A stretch of 64,000 nt of DNA from Apiospora phragmitis (GCA_038363925.1 JAQQWL010000004.1:3075292-3139291); one strand, 5' to 3'. Positions 44,572 through 56,183 are shown, numbered from the stretch's first letter. Translations and numbers: made by a program. The notes: generated by a model from the letters alone, not told the origin.

Positions 44572-46468
44572 CTAGTGGAAATGCCCGGCGACTCTGCCAT
44601 CGCTGGACACCGGGCCTTCTGACCTCCCAAAGCGATGATTCATCCAACTACCCAGCTTTTCCTTCCAATTCGCGTCGGCCCGGCCGGAGAGAACCTCGGC
44701 GACATCCGGGGCCTGAGACCGTTTGCCGCCGTCGAACAACGCATCGATCTCCTCCAGGGTCTTGCCGCGGATCTCGATCCAGTACCACCACACAAAAGCA
44801 AAGAAGAGCAGGTTCCAGGCGCCGTTCATAATCCACAGGCGCCAGCCCAGATGCTCCAGAGCCAGCGGCAACACGAAGTTGGCCCAGATGCCCGTCACGC
44901 AGACGACGAGGCTGAACATGCTCATGCCCAGCGCCCGGATGCGAAAGTAGAGCATCTCGGCCGGGAGCAGGAACAGCACGGGAATCCAGCCGAACGAGTA
45001 GCAGGCCGCAAACAGGAACGTGCAGGCGACGGCCGCGTAGTTGTCGGCCGTGGTGTCGGCGTGGTCGTTGAACTTTAACGCGATGCCCAGGGCGAAGAGC
45101 GAAATGGCACAGCCGCCGGTGCTGACGAGGGTGGCCGATTTGACACCCCGCTTGTCGACGTAGAAGCTCCCGAAGATGGAGACGATCAACGAGGTGGCAT
45201 TTATACCGAGGTTCTGTTATCGTCTTGTCAGTCTGTTCTGTCAAGGCCTGGAGAAACCAATCAACCAATACACATGCCCAGCTGGCGCAATGGAAGAAGA
45301 AGGGCTGACCATGATGAGCTGAAGTTCGTGGTTGTAGAACCCCGCATGGTTGAGCACGTCCCCGATGTAGTACATGACGATGAGGTTGCCTGTCAGCATG
45401 GAAAAGAGGGCGCACGTGGCCGTGATGAGGAGCCGCTTGCGGGCGCCGCGGTTGGCCAGCATCTCGCGGTACAGCATGGGGTTGCGCTCGTACTCGATGG
45501 TCTGGAAGATCTGGCGGAACTGCAGGCGCGTGAGGTCGTCGCGCACGTCGCCGTTGGCGTTGATGCGGGCCAGCACGATGAGGGCCTCGCGGCCGCGACC
45601 CTGGTCGATCAGCCATCGCGGACTCTCGGGCATCCACGGCAGCAGCGCGATGCAGAGGGCGGCCCAGACGCACTGCAGCAGGGCTGGCAGCCGCCAGGCC
45701 CACGAGGACGGCAACCGGGACGTGGCCAGGGTGACGGCGGCCGCCGCGAGGGCGCCGACGTAGAAGAAGTCGTCGAAGAGCGCGAGGCCCCAGGCCCGCT
45801 GCTCCCACGGCAGCGTCTCCGCCAGATAGGCCGCGCCCGTGATGACTGAGGCGACGTTGCCGAAGCCGATCAGCACCCGCGAAAGGCAGAACATGGCGAT
45901 GTGGACCGAGCCCCCTGCAGGATCGCCGCGACGATAGTGATGGCGGCCGCCCAGAAGAGGCCTACCCTTCGGCCATAGGTGTCAGTGACCCAGGTCCAGC
46001 AGAGGCACTGGAGTTGAACAAGACTGTCAGCTCGAGAGGCTACCAAAACAGAAAACAACATGAGCATATTTGCCTAAGCGCAGAGATATCGGGCCATTTG
46101 TTGTGGGAGGTAGTACTGCGCGCGATCAATCCTACCGCAAGAGAGCCACCAATGTAGTTGGTGGCAATGTTTAACGATCGGAGCGAATTCGTCAGCTGGA
46201 AGTATTCCCTGTACTGGGGCAATATGTTCAGGCCGCCCATCAAGCTACCATCGTAACCTTGAGTCTGTCAGATGAGTGTGAGCTGCATTCACCGAGAAAT
46301 GGTCCCATTGCATGGCGATATCAGGCTTACCGCAGCCGTAAACACTGTGCACGCCAGCAGGACGACGATGTTCATGAACCGGGTCTGGGGATACCGGTTG
46401 GGGGCGGGGAAGGGCAAGATATCTCCTCGCCCACCCCGCGGCGGCAAAGGTAACAAGCCCGACAACAT
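44572..46468 (-). CDS. MFS sugar-type transporter, one-base deletion
   Basis: Four exons, 46468-46331, 46264-46136, 46007-45310 and 45213-44572, join in phase. They encode the sugar-porter layout: the G-Y-D-G-S motif after helix 1, D-T-Y-G-R-R between helices 2 and 3, the P-E-S-P-R-W-L motif before the central loop, an E-I-R-G-K-T-L-E-E-I-D-like motif after the last helix and a hydrophilic tail. In exon 3 the frame slips at the run of five C (45911-45915, G on the coding strand), where six bases would be needed; the complete protein would be 535 residues. The class resembles fungal lactose/hexose permease-like proteins with 12 helices at the plasma membrane. The N-terminal start at 46468 is the first in-frame ATG after a stop. 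Confidence 0.75.
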
Positions 46469-47080
46469 TCGGGGAGCCGGAACAAACTTCGTGGTTGATG
46501 AAAAGGTGGTAAGTCACCGTAAGTGAATGATCAATGCCTCCTGTTCGTCTTGCACAAGTTCTGGTGTTATAACGGGCACAGGCCTGAGTGCTCTTCGCGA
46601 GGGGTCGTCATGGTGGACTCGGCGAGAGAAGATCCAAAGTCGTCTGAGCAGCATAGAGGTTTGGACGGGAATAGAGAGGAAAGTGGTGGTAAACTTCCTC
46701 GGTGCGACGTCGCAAATAAATTGTGGATGACTCGAACTCTATCGCGGCAATCTGATCCCAAGTTGGCATAACACGAGTCAAGTGCTACCCCCAGCCTGCT
46801 GAATCGGGGGCCATAGCGCAAATAGAAGCCCGGCAGTTTATTTCCAGTACACTCTAGTAGAGGGGGGGAGAGCATCGACTAGATCAAGCCTTGGAAGATC
46901 GATTGTTTTACGAAAGAGGAAAATAAAAGAAAAAGAAAAAAGAAGATTCAAGAGACTGTGCCATGTTGCTCCAGTCCACGAACCACCGTACGAATCACAC
47001 ACGCAATATACGCAAGACGCCTACCAGAAGATCTTGTCTAAAAACAAGACTCAAAGGAAACCCCCAGAAAGTGCCTTGAA
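46469..47080. other. intergenic, about 610 bases
   Basis: It contains the promoter of the transporter and the 3' region of the SDR on the same strand. A purine-rich stretch (A/G) occurs at 46911-46960. No gene is seen. Confidence 0.5.
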
Positions 47081-48070
47081 CTAGAAGTTCTTCGTAACCC
47101 CAGGCTGGATCTTCTCAAGTTTCACCATCAACTCTTCCCACAAGCGGTCTTGTAGCTCCTTGCCCGTTGTCACCGTCTCGGATGGCTCGCCGATCTTGCA
47201 GTCGTTCATGTACTGCCCATGCGTCTCGGGCCCCTGGGTGGCAGCGTGGAAAATGGTCCGGCTGCCCTGCTCGGTGGTGCGGGCCAGCACCGTCTTCATG
47301 ACACCGAACGCGAGGGCCTGCACCCCTTTGGCCTCACGGGCGAGCCCGGATTCGCAGAGCCCCGGACTGGCCAGGTTGATGGTAACGGGATAGCCATTGG
47401 CACCGGTGGCGGGCCGGCGCTCGGCGATGCTGCGCACGTGGAAGACGGGCAGCAGCTTGGAGGCCGGATACTGCTCGGCCCAGTGTGCCTCGGCGAACAC
47501 CTGGTCGTTCAGCGTGGCAAAGACATTGCCAGGTCGCGCGGCGTGCGGAAGCTTGGTGTGCGCGTGGGCCCCCGAGCTCGTCAGCGTCAGCGTGGGACGG
47601 ATCCCGAACGCCGCGGCCACCTGCCGGAGCTTGGGCAGCACGAGGGCCGCCAGCAGCATGGTCGACACGACGTTAACGGTGATCTGGGTCTCGTTGTCCT
47701 CGGCCGTCGACCATTTCGTCTTGGCGAGGCCGGCGTTCTCGATGAAGATGTCGATGCGGTCCAGTTCGGCCTCGACACGGGCAGCAAAGGATTTTACGCC
47801 GGCGTAGCTGGCCATGTCCAGCTGCCAGACTTGGATAACCGTGTTGTCGGGCTTGGTGCTCTCGAGGATGTCCCTCATGGCAGCTTCGCCGCTTTCTACA
47901 TTCCGGACGGCAAGGATGAGCCTACTGGCACCTAGACGGGCGAAGTGCCGGGCTGCCTCTTTGCCCAGTCCGGTATTGCTCCCCGTGATCACAACAGTCT
48001 TGCCGGCCTGGCTGCCTTCTGGGTAAGGCAGCTTCCGTGTTTCGAGTAGTTGGCTGTGGAGAAACCCCAT
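47081..48070 (-). CDS. short-chain dehydrogenase/reductase (retinol-dehydrogenase-like)
   Basis: A single intact exon of 329 residues. The Rossmann motif T-G-S-N-T-G-L-G is at 29-36, with the K-E-A-A-R-H helix after it and the R-N block that usually selects NADP(H). The N-A-G motif is at 112-114, the catalytic Ser at about 166 (L-T-S-S-G-A), and the Y-x-x-x-K pair is Tyr201 and Lys205. The length and the W-x-x-Q-Y-P-A-S-K context fit the fungal retinol-dehydrogenase-like/light-dependent protochlorophyllide-reductase-like SDR group. It should oxidise or reduce a hydroxyl or carbonyl on a small substrate. The start at 48070 (M-G-F-L-H) precedes the domain by the usual distance; an upstream in-frame ATG at 48115 would add 15 residues. 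It lies near P450 and acyltransferase genes. Confidence 0.87.
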   Translation of the reverse strand: MGFLHSQLLETRKLPYPEGSQAGKTVVITGSNTGLGKEAARHFARLGASRLILAVRNVESGEAAMRDILESTKPDNTVIQVWQLDMASYAGVKSFAARVEAELDRIDIFIENAGLAKTKWSTAEDNETQITVNVVSTMLLAALVLPKLRQVAAAFGIRPTLTLTSSGAHAHTKLPHAARPGNVFATLNDQVFAEAHWAEQYPASKLLPVFHVRSIAERRPATGANGYPVTINLASPGLCESGLAREAKGVQALAFGVMKTVLARTTEQGSRTIFHAATQGPETHGQYMNDCKIGEPSETVTTGKELQDRLWEELMVKLEKIQPGVTKNF

Positions 48071-48756
48071 TTTGAGCAGAAAACAGTCGCTCGAATGGAT
48101 ATTATAGAATGGCAAGGATGCAGAATGGACGACAGTGTTCTTGGCGGATTAAGGTGGTTGGATGCTTGGATCTTCTGGGAAACCCAAGATAAGCATTTTA
48201 CCGTAGCATGCGTAGTCGCAATGGAGTGAGTCACTAAACCCGGCGGCCGGACAAGCATACTTGTCCGGCTCATCTCAACCAATCAGCGAGCGTCTTAGCC
48301 GATAAGTTGTGTGACCGAGATCGAGATCCCACGTCCGCATATTTTCTTTTGCCTGCATGAGTCCCTCTGACCGAGTATCTCTTCTGCATGGTTGAAGGTT
48401 ATCTAATTATAGCCACTCAAAATCGTTATCCAGAAGTGCATCTCACGAATGCAACAATGAAAGTTGCGCAAGCATCAACACCCGTGGCCATTGCGTAGTC
48501 AGTGCAAGCCAGCGATGTCTTTTCTGTAGTGGCTGACGATGTCGTCTATTTGCGAACCCTACGGCCCCGCCATCCCGGCCGGATCAAGCCGTCAACTGTA
48601 GTATGATTGCCTGGTAACCCGGTATGACTTGGTCATTACGATGCTCTGCTCGGCCTCTCCGTCGCCCGCCATAGGTCTGGCATCCCAAGTCCCGTTTGCC
48701 CCGGTTGTATCCTCCGAGTCGGCAGTAGAGCCTCCGCTGCTACTATTTCTGTACCC
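48071..48756. other. intergenic, about 690 bases
   Basis: Promoter of the SDR and 3' region of the next minus-strand gene. The only ORF of note (48629-48934, plus) is the antisense of the membrane-protein tail. Confidence 0.5.
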
Positions 48757-51610
48757 TTACCCTTCTTCTACATTGACCCTCTTGCCGCCCTGGATGCCAA
48801 CCTTGTTCGGCTCTCCGGGAGTCAGTTTGAGGTTTTCCATGAGCACCGACGAGCCGTCGGTGTCTCGGGTCATGCCGAGGATGTCCAGCTGCTTCTTGCG
48901 CGTGCTGCTGCCGGCCCCAAAGGTACGAAAGTGATGCTGCTCATGGGAAGGCGTTTGTTGGTCGGGACCGCCCTTGTTGTTGTGCGACGGCTTCTTGGCC
49001 TCGGACTCCCCTATCCACCTAGGCACAACGAGGCGGAAGAATCGTCGGATGGTAGGGAATGATGCACATATGATCAGTAGGTTTCCTTCGACGCAACTAA
49101 GCCACATTCTTCTGTTAGTCATGCATCTCCATGGGCCAGTGTGTTTGCTAGTCTCTAAATCAAAAGTTACTTGACCTACATCCACAGCGCGGGTCGGCTA
49201 CTACGGTATCAGGTATCAGGCATAAGTTCCCCCCCCCCTTGTCAAGTACCGATAATCCACCGGGAAGGAAGCACCATACTAATTACAGTATAGCGTACTT
49301 GGGCTCAGAGAATCAGTAATTTTTTTCATTCTTTTAGAAACTGATGCGTTCCTTAATTACGATACGCAGTACGATACGATGGGTACGAAGCACTTTACGA
49401 ACGACGACCGCTAACGTATCCGAACCTTTTATTTTGAGGGTAATAAAACGAAAGCCGAGATTCACGATATTACTGGATTTTTTATCGACCAGATTAAGAC
49501 TGCTATTAAGGCTCTTTCGAGCAATGTAGCGAAGAGGTCTGGCCGACCTCGGGTCCTTTCCGGTAAGTAAGAAAAAGAACTCGTTTCTTTCGTAACTAGC
49601 TCTAAAGAAGGACGCAGAGCCTCGTTCCTCCAACTCTCCGTTATCCTCTTCCAGTCCCTCTTTGGAGTATACGTTATACGATCTACCCTCCGTCGATTTG
49701 GATTCAAACGATATACTGCCCGTCAGAAACCACCAATATCCGAAACCAACCGACAGAAACGCCTGGCCTGGGCCCTCGAACATAAGGACTGGACCCCAGA
49801 ACAATGGGTTCGAGTCCTATGGACCGACGACACCTGGATTACGGGGAGGACACCATCGGAAACAGTACGTTACCCGAAGACCGGGAGAGGAATGGGATCC
49901 AACCTGTATTATCGAGCGATACTAACGAAAGCACGGCTGGATGTTCTGGGGCTGTTTTTCGGGCCTCGGAAAAGGACCTGGTATATTCTAGGGAAAGGAT
50001 AGGGTTCTATTACTGCCGAGACATATCGATCCCATATAATTCTAATTATTTATGGCTAGATATAACTTTATTAATAATAGCTCGGGGACTAGCTAATCCT
50101 AATATAGGATAGTGCGCTAACTTATTCTACTAGTAGTACGATTCTAGATTTATAAGAAAGAGGTATCTAAATTATTTAATAACTACCTTATTCCCCTTAT
50201 TTAAATCTAATAAAGATACATTAAAATTAAATAAAGGATTATATTAAAAATAAATACGGTCTTATCGAGAAGCCTTCGTATAACCGGCTTCGGATTTAAG
50301 TTAAAGAGGCTTAAGATAAATTACCGGATAATTATTTACAGTCACTTTTATAATTTATACCCGAGAGATATATAGTTGTAATCGAGGCTAATGGAATGCA
50401 TACGAAATACTAATAAAATATATCAGGAGGGGATGCCAAGGTTTTAGCCCGTGCATGGATGGGTCATAGTACAAGTAGAAAAGGGAAAACTTACCCCTAA
50501 CACCATAGTAAGCTTCCAGGTTTGGTCCAATTCGAATAACGCCGGTATTAACGTAACGAGTCGCGTAATGGAGGTTGTTAGTGTGCTGTTAGCACTCACC
50601 CACTTTAGTAAATATACACGGGCAAAACTTGGAGACAGAACATACAATGACCCATTCACAAACATCAAAGCAAGCCCGATCTTCTGGCGCGAAGGTATGT
50701 GTAACCCGTAAATCATGGGCATGGGCATGAAGATCAACCCCAAGTCGCTCACGATCTGGAGCGCGGCAATGGCAATGCAGAGCTGGGCCCTGTTGACGCA
50801 GTAGCCCTTGGTCACGGTGACGTCCCAGCTCCGCCGGATCGGGTTGCAGGCGAAGACCATGGCGCAGGTGATGGCGAGCGTATACCCTGCCAGGAAGAAG
50901 AAGGAGATGCGGACGCACCAGATCCACCATCGCGCCGGGGACAGCTTGCTGTAGAAGCAGAGGAGGGACACATTGGCGTTTCCGCTGGTCGGTGTATAGA
51001 TTGTTGACGCAACGTAGAATATCTGTTATGCCAGGAACGTTGGCTGAAGGGAGCTGAAGGGGGCCATGGATAGAATATCTTAGGTAGAGAAATGGAGAGA
51101 ACAGGTGATGGCGATTCCTAGTGTTCGGCCTAGTGACTTACCAGAGTCCAGTAATTATACCGTTCGAGTGGCATTTCCCATGCGTGAGTGGCAGTGAGCC
51201 CGGCAGTGAGGGTCGCTGTGAAACGGCGTTGTAGTTCAGCAAGCCGATCTCTTTAGGATAAGTCGCCATGGTCGAGGAAAATCGAAAACCACCCACAAAT
51301 AAGCATGGCTTGCACAATGAGGCCCAATGCCCAGGCAGTTACGAGGCAGGCTGGACAAAGCAAGCAGGATCAGCAAGGGTGTGCGGTTTTTGTTAGGGGT
51401 GACCTCACCTGTCTCGGCATCGAGCCTTCGATGCACGCAGAGCTTGACGTAGAGGTTCTGCACGAGAAAAAGAAAGGGCAAAGTAGTGAAGAAACCGTAG
51501 ACACCGTATGTCCATTGGATGACCACCAGGTCTCGTGTTGGGTTGGCGGAGTCGACCTTGTAGCCGTCTGGCGGCGGGAGCACCGTGATGACCCCATGGA
51601 CGGATGACAT
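48757..51610 (-). CDS. rhodopsin-domain (PTH11-like) gene carrying a transposon in an intron
   Basis: Exons on the minus strand: 51610-51409, 51350 to about 51225, 51022-50646, 50585-50495 and, after about 1.4 kb, 49111-48757. They encode the family layout: helix 1-2 with an acidic N-terminus, a C-G-W-F-S-I-F block, Y-P-K-E-I-G-L-L-N-Y, a V-S-L-L-C-F-Y helix, the C-N-P-I-R-R-S-W loop, the S-D-L-G-L-I-F-M-P-M-P helix, the F-E-L-D-Q-T-W block, and E-G-N-L-L-I-I-C-A-S-F-P-T followed by a Ser/Thr/Lys-rich tail. Exons 4 and 5 are separated by a decayed mariner-like element. Frames agree except for one extra base in the A-A pair at 51260-51261 and one in the C run at 50494-50497. The gene could be functional if the large intron is still spliced and these shifts are errors. 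Confidence 0.68.
49255..50440 (+). mobile_element. decayed Tc1/mariner-like transposon
   Basis: The plus strand between about 49332 and 50075 reads, with many stops and frame changes, as a mariner/Tc1-type transposase: a helix-turn-helix-like N-terminus with E-I-H-D-I-T-G, a W-T-P-E-Q-W block and the catalytic V-L-W-T-D-D-T-W-I-T motif, with a later W-Y-I-L-G-K-G and T-A-E-T-Y-R block. The flanks (especially 50000-50440) are very AT-rich with TAG/TAA stops in place of Gln/Trp codons, typical of RIP. The exact ends and terminal inverted repeats were not resolved, so the borders are approximate. The element sits between exons 4 and 5 of the rhodopsin-like gene on the opposite strand. Confidence 0.75.
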
Positions 51611-52242
51611 ACTGATCGATCAACCAAGCAGTCGGGCTTCCATTCTGAAAAGGCCGTACATGGTCGACGGCCTCTGGAATTAGGCCGTTATTTCATGTTC
51701 GACTCGTGCAGGATCCTTTTTCTTGAATTCCTATTGACTAGGGGGGTCGTGACGTTGATAGTAACGCCTCTCAAAATGAGAAATGACAGGTAGATTCTCC
51801 GCACAACGCCAACACCTTCCGAAAGAGGGAAACTAATATGTTTGAAGCAACGGAAACAAGATGCTCCGGGCTGGCTCATGTAAGCAATGGAAACCAGAAC
51901 GGATTAGGATCCTCTGGGCAGGGGATTTCAAGATGCTGTGCGAATGAGGATGGTATGCCTGTTTGAGGAAGCTGTCCCTGTTATCCCCTCTCGGTATTCA
52001 AAACCCCTGCCATTCACACGCATGGAGCGGCGATTCTTGCGGGCCGTCCGTGATTGTTGGAGGACGCTTCAGTTCCACGACCGGATGCAAAGGTGACTTG
52101 GCACCATCCCGCACTTCGTCCGCTCCAGTGTGGCACGTTTCAGAAATTGCGTTTTCCCCACCGTCTCCATGGCATACTTTCTTTTTGCAGGTGCTCGGCC
52201 ACAAGGACAGCGCGCAGGCGACTGTCTTTTGACAGATCAGAA
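51611..52242. other. divergent intergenic region
   Basis: About 630 bases that hold the promoters of the rhodopsin-like gene (left) and of the decayed P450 (right). No gene is seen. Confidence 0.45.
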
Positions 52243-53985
52243 ATGTCTCAAACTTTTCCAAAGCGGGTTGGCAACCAGCCTCTTGGGTGCTGGGCTTCTA
52301 GTCGCCTTTTTCCTAGTCCGATGGGTGCTGGGAACGCTCCGGCCCAAGGGGTTTCCTCCCGGGCCGCCCATTATCCCGGTATCGGAAACCTGCACCAGAT
52401 GCCTATTGAGAAGCCGTACTTGAAGTTTTACCAGGGGGCTCAACAGTACGGTGACATTGTCGGCCTCAAGACAGGAACCGGCAACCTGGTTCTCCTCAAT
52501 ACCCCTGCCTTGGTACATGAGCTGTTCGACAAGCGAGGTGCCATCTGCTCCGACCGCCCTGTCAACCATATCCTCACCAAGCACGTCTTTTCGGGTCCCG
52601 AGGAGAAGAGCATTGCCATTCTTCAGTACGACGGGTACTACCGGCGATGGCGCAAGTCTTTCTAGTTCATCCTGGGCCCCGCTGGGATCAAGAGGCTCCT
52701 GCCACATCTCGAGTCGGAAGCTGCATCGCTGTGTCGCAAGCTCGTCGACGACGGTGGCAGTAGCAACTACGAGCAAATTTGAGGCACTGGACTTTGCCCG
52801 TGCCCCTGGTTGCCACCACCGGCGAGCGGTTGAGCGACATGCCAGCCGACTATGCCGACAAGCTCTGCCACTCCCAGGATGAGCTGCTAGACCTGATCAT
52901 GCCCGGCGCCGCGTCGCCGGTGGAAATCTTCCCCGTTCTGAAATACGTCCCCGAGCTCATGGCCAGATGAAAAGCCAAGGCGCGCTATGCCCGGAAGCTG
53001 CTGTGCGACGATGCCGAAAATTACCTCGTCGGCGCCAAGAAGACGTATGCCCAGATAGAGAAGGATCCCGAGTCCGTCGGGCTCGACAGCCTGCTCCCCA
53101 AGATCATGAAGGAACAGGCTGCCGGGCGGGACAAGAACAAGTTCACCGAGACGGAGCTCGCTTATGTGGGCCAAGCCGCGGTCGGGGCGGCCGTCGACAC
53201 GACCCTGGCCACGTTCAAGAACCTCATGGTGGCCTTTGCTGCTTTTCCGGAGAAGCTTGCCAAGGCCCAGGAAAAAATGGACCGGGTGGCCGGTGGTGAG
53301 CCTCAGCGGAGAAAGGATTGGCAAATTTGTATATCTCAAGGCATGCGTATCCGAGGTGGGTGAACGAGAAACGAGGTTCTGGGCGGGGGCGGTAGCAAAG
53401 AAGAACAAGTTGTGATGAAACGATGACTGACTTTCTGCCCTTTAGGTCCTTCGATGGCGTCCAACCACGCCTCAGGCCTTGCCACACGTGCTGACCAGAG
53501 ACGAGCACCCTAGGCCTTACCTCTTCCCCGAGGGTACCATGTTCATCGCGAATGTCTGGACGATCCACCAAAACGAAGAGGAGTACGAGCGGCCCCACGA
53601 CTTCATCCCGGAGCGCTTCCTGGACAATCCCTTCGGTCTGCGCCCTTCCGTGGCGGCCGCGGACGAGAAACTCGAGAACAGCAGGTGCCGGGCCCTCTAC
53701 GCATTCGGGTCCGGCCGCCGGCAGTGTCCCGGGGAGCAGTTCGCCTTCACGTCCGTGCTGCTGACGGCCTCCAAGTTGGTCTGGGCCTACGACATCCGGC
53801 CGCCCCCCGGCGGCGGCATCTTCGACGTCAGCGTGGAGACGAGCTTCAAGGACGGGACGGTGACGCAGCCGATCCGGCTCGAGGTGGCTTTCCGGGCGAG
53901 GAGCGAGGAGAAGAGGTTAGGAGTGGTGGCCGATGCGCAGCGTACCGAGCATATCGCACGGGATCTGCTTGGTTTGGGTTTCTGA
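52243..53985 (+). pseudogene. cytochrome P450, O-methylsterigmatocystin-oxidoreductase-like, decayed
   Basis: The layout is that of a full P450: a membrane anchor (about 52266-52310), the P-P-G-P-P hinge, a G-Y-Y-R-R-W-R-K C-helix, an I-helix with A-A-V-G-A-A-V-D-T-T, the ExxR C-V-S-E-V-L-R across an intron (donor near 53356, acceptor CAG near 53445), a P-E-R-F block and the heme loop F-G-S-G-R-R-Q-C-P-G. The C-terminal exon (53446-53985) is clean. Upstream, the frame shifts at a T run (52254-52257), near 52375, and at a T run near 52788. TAG at 52663-52665 stands where Gln is expected, and TGA near 52967 stands where Trp is expected. The gene is not functional as sequenced. The sequence style is that of fungal P450s that oxidise polyketide or aromatic substrates. 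Confidence 0.7.
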
Positions 53986-54498
53986 AGTTCCTGTTCCGAT
54001 TGTGGGTATGATTCGAGTGATTAGTGGCAGTCATAGTATGCCAAAGGTAGATAGATAGCTACTCGGGGTCAATTTGTGTCATCAAATGTTATCCACAGAG
54101 GCAGAGCTGAGTCTACTTTCAGTGGCAGATTCAGCATATGTGGAACTATTTCTCGGGGATCATCGTCCCGTGTATCGCACATGTCATGGGCCTCTTGACA
54201 GCACGGGGGTGGCCGCAATCACAGAACGCCTTGCCACTTACCCGTGCCGTTATCATTTCTACACCATGGCCTTGGTGGTCGGCCGTATCGAAGCATTCCG
54301 GACAGAAAACCGTTCCATTATCGTAGCCGCACCCTAACCCCAACTAAAACTAGCACTAATTTCCCAATTTCCCCATTTCCTAATTTTGGGTGCGATTTCC
54401 CGATTTCCCCTTTTCCCAATTTTAGGTGAGATTTCACGATTTCTTAATTTTAATTGGAATTTCTTAACGGTTCATTGAACCAGCGTATGCACTCTCGG
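53986..54498. other. spacer with a 36-base tandem repeat
   Basis: About 510 bases. A tandem repeat covers 54359-54455 (entered separately). The rest has no gene-like features. Confidence 0.45.
54359..54455. repeat. 36-base tandem repeat, about 2.7 copies
   Basis: Units run 54359-54394 and 54395-54430, with a partial third to about 54455. Each starts ATTTCCC or ATTTCAC and is pyrimidine-rich with AATTTT blocks. Units differ at a few positions. Confidence 0.75.
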
Positions 54499-55310
54499 TT
54501 AAGAACTTTCTTGTACCAGATTCCTGTGGACTCTGTGTATGGTACCGCCTTCCGTAACAGGTCGAGACTGGAGAGGAGCGGGACGCTGCGGTAGAGCCTT
54601 TGACCCTAAACCCTTGTCGCCACCCGGAACATGCTCGGCATAGGGGCTGAACATGTCGGCAGGGTCCGTCCCGGCTTCATTGAACGGGCCGGCATTGGAA
54701 TTGTGCTTTGCCTGCTTCTGCACCAAAGCCAACTCACATAAGCCTTGGAGATAATCGAGGTTCTCATAGTCGAGGGGATGCAGCCTGTCGTCCGCTGCTG
54801 CTACTACAGCCAACGTCGCACATCGGTATGGGAGATGAACACCTACTGGGAAGGTTGCTTCGCGAGATACAGCTGTTTCACTGAGTTGCTAAGCATGATA
54901 TCCCACTTACACTCCCTCAGCTCCGTCAGCAGCTTGCGGACCGGCCCGTCATGGTAGGCGTAGTTGAGCCGGGCGCGCTTCCCGAAGCGGATAGGCTCGC
55001 CTCGCTTCCATTGGTCCTTGCCGAAGATTTCCTCGAGGGCATGATCGAGCTTCGTGAGCGTCGTTTCGCGCCGCTTGACGCTCTCATACCCGTTATTTAG
55101 GCCCTGGTTGCTGAGGCGGACGGCCGTGTAGCCTGCTCGCGGATCGGGTCTGAGGGTGTCGCTCAGCTGGCCCAGGATGCGGCTGAGGCATCGGACGTCG
55201 TCGGTGATGATCTGCACCGTCCCGGGCGCGTCGATCACCTTCTCCACCTGCTTGGTGATGAAGATGGCCAAGTCGAGGCTGGCGGATATTGCGTCTAAGA
55301 TATCGGTCAT
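54499..55310 (-). CDS. STAND N-terminal-domain-like hypothetical protein
   Basis: The first frame (55310-54843) encodes about 155 residues: an amphipathic N-terminal helix (D-A-I-S-A-S-L-D-L-A), V-I-D-A-P-G-T-V-Q-x-I-x-x-D-V, an L-S-x-I-L-G-Q-L block and a W-D-I-M-L-S-N-S-V-K-Q-L-Y block, which resemble the fungal N-terminal domain that precedes NACHT or ankyrin regions in STAND-like proteins. A second frame (54813-54499) with a helical D-Y-E-N-L-D-Y-L-Q-G-L-C-E-L block probably continues the protein after a short intron, but the donor-acceptor phases do not agree without one extra base in a C run near 54852-54854. No NB-ARC, NACHT or ankyrin block is present. The protein may be a free N-domain or a truncated NLR-like protein. 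Confidence 0.5.
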
Positions 55311-56183
55311 CTTGAACGTCTTCTTGGGCGCACTCTTACTGTAATAGACATATGAACACTTGTTCTGAGACTTTCGACGTAAAGAATCTGATTGCTAATA
55401 CCTGATGGCGGGTTTGGCAATTGTGTCACCGGCTTCCATCGCAGCCTGGAAAAGAAGCTGAACGTTCTGTACCTTAGTGCTGACTTGACTACGTCAGTGC
55501 CTCAAAGGGCTTGCAGGATCTCCGGAGCAGTAGACCACTCACAGCACAGCATCGCCTCATTCTTGGAGCTGTGCAATGCAACTCTTGTTGCCGATCGAAA
55601 CTGAAGGCATGTGTGCGTGTAAAATTGGAAGAATTCTACAAACCGGCACAAACTGGTTGTTTTGTACGTCTCAATTGAAGGGCGAAGGGCAGAAAAAAGA
55701 AAGATGTGCGCCGTCTGGCAACATTGTCAACAGGCTCGGGCTGGGTCGTGTCACGAATCTGGTACTTTCTAGGGCCTCAACCGGAGGGCATCGACACTCC
55801 ACGGGCATGGTACTCCCGGGTTTCAGAGGCAGTTTACTTGCTTTTGCTTAGAAACAGGTTTCCGCCTGTGTCTTTGCGTGGCTGGATGCGATGCCACTGC
55901 GCGGGGGTGCATGAATGTGGTTCGGTCGCTTCGAAATACTACACAGGTGACTCTGGACTCTGGACGGCTTTGGTTAATTACCCGCAATCAAAGTGGCGGG
56001 GCATTCATTGTAGCTTGTATTCTAGGAGTGGCTCGCCTATCTCGGATGACAACACTCCGCATATAACGACCAACATCAGCGATGTGGAAAGGATATCTTC
56101 ATATAATTCTTGGGTGTCTAAGAACAACCAATTTGCATTACTCTTGTGTTTCGAGGGTCTCACCACTAGCCAGCTACTCAGGA
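55311..56183. other. intergenic, 870 bases, nothing recognised
   Basis: It lies between the start of the STAND-N-like gene and the stop of the fusion gene. ORFs at 55392-55851 and 55706-56212 (plus) have no recognisable features and overlap the antisense of the fusion gene. Confidence 0.45.

Noticed and set aside
44648..45808. 386-codon minus-strand ORF over the MFS gene
   Set aside because: Arg/His/Pro-rich frame shadow of the transporter exons; it crosses the intron between 45310 and 45213 and ignores the conserved frame.
49255..50440. Reading the mariner region as an ordinary host gene
   Set aside because: Dense stops, AT-rich flanks and the DDE-type V-L-W-T-D-D-T-W block identify it as a decayed transposase.
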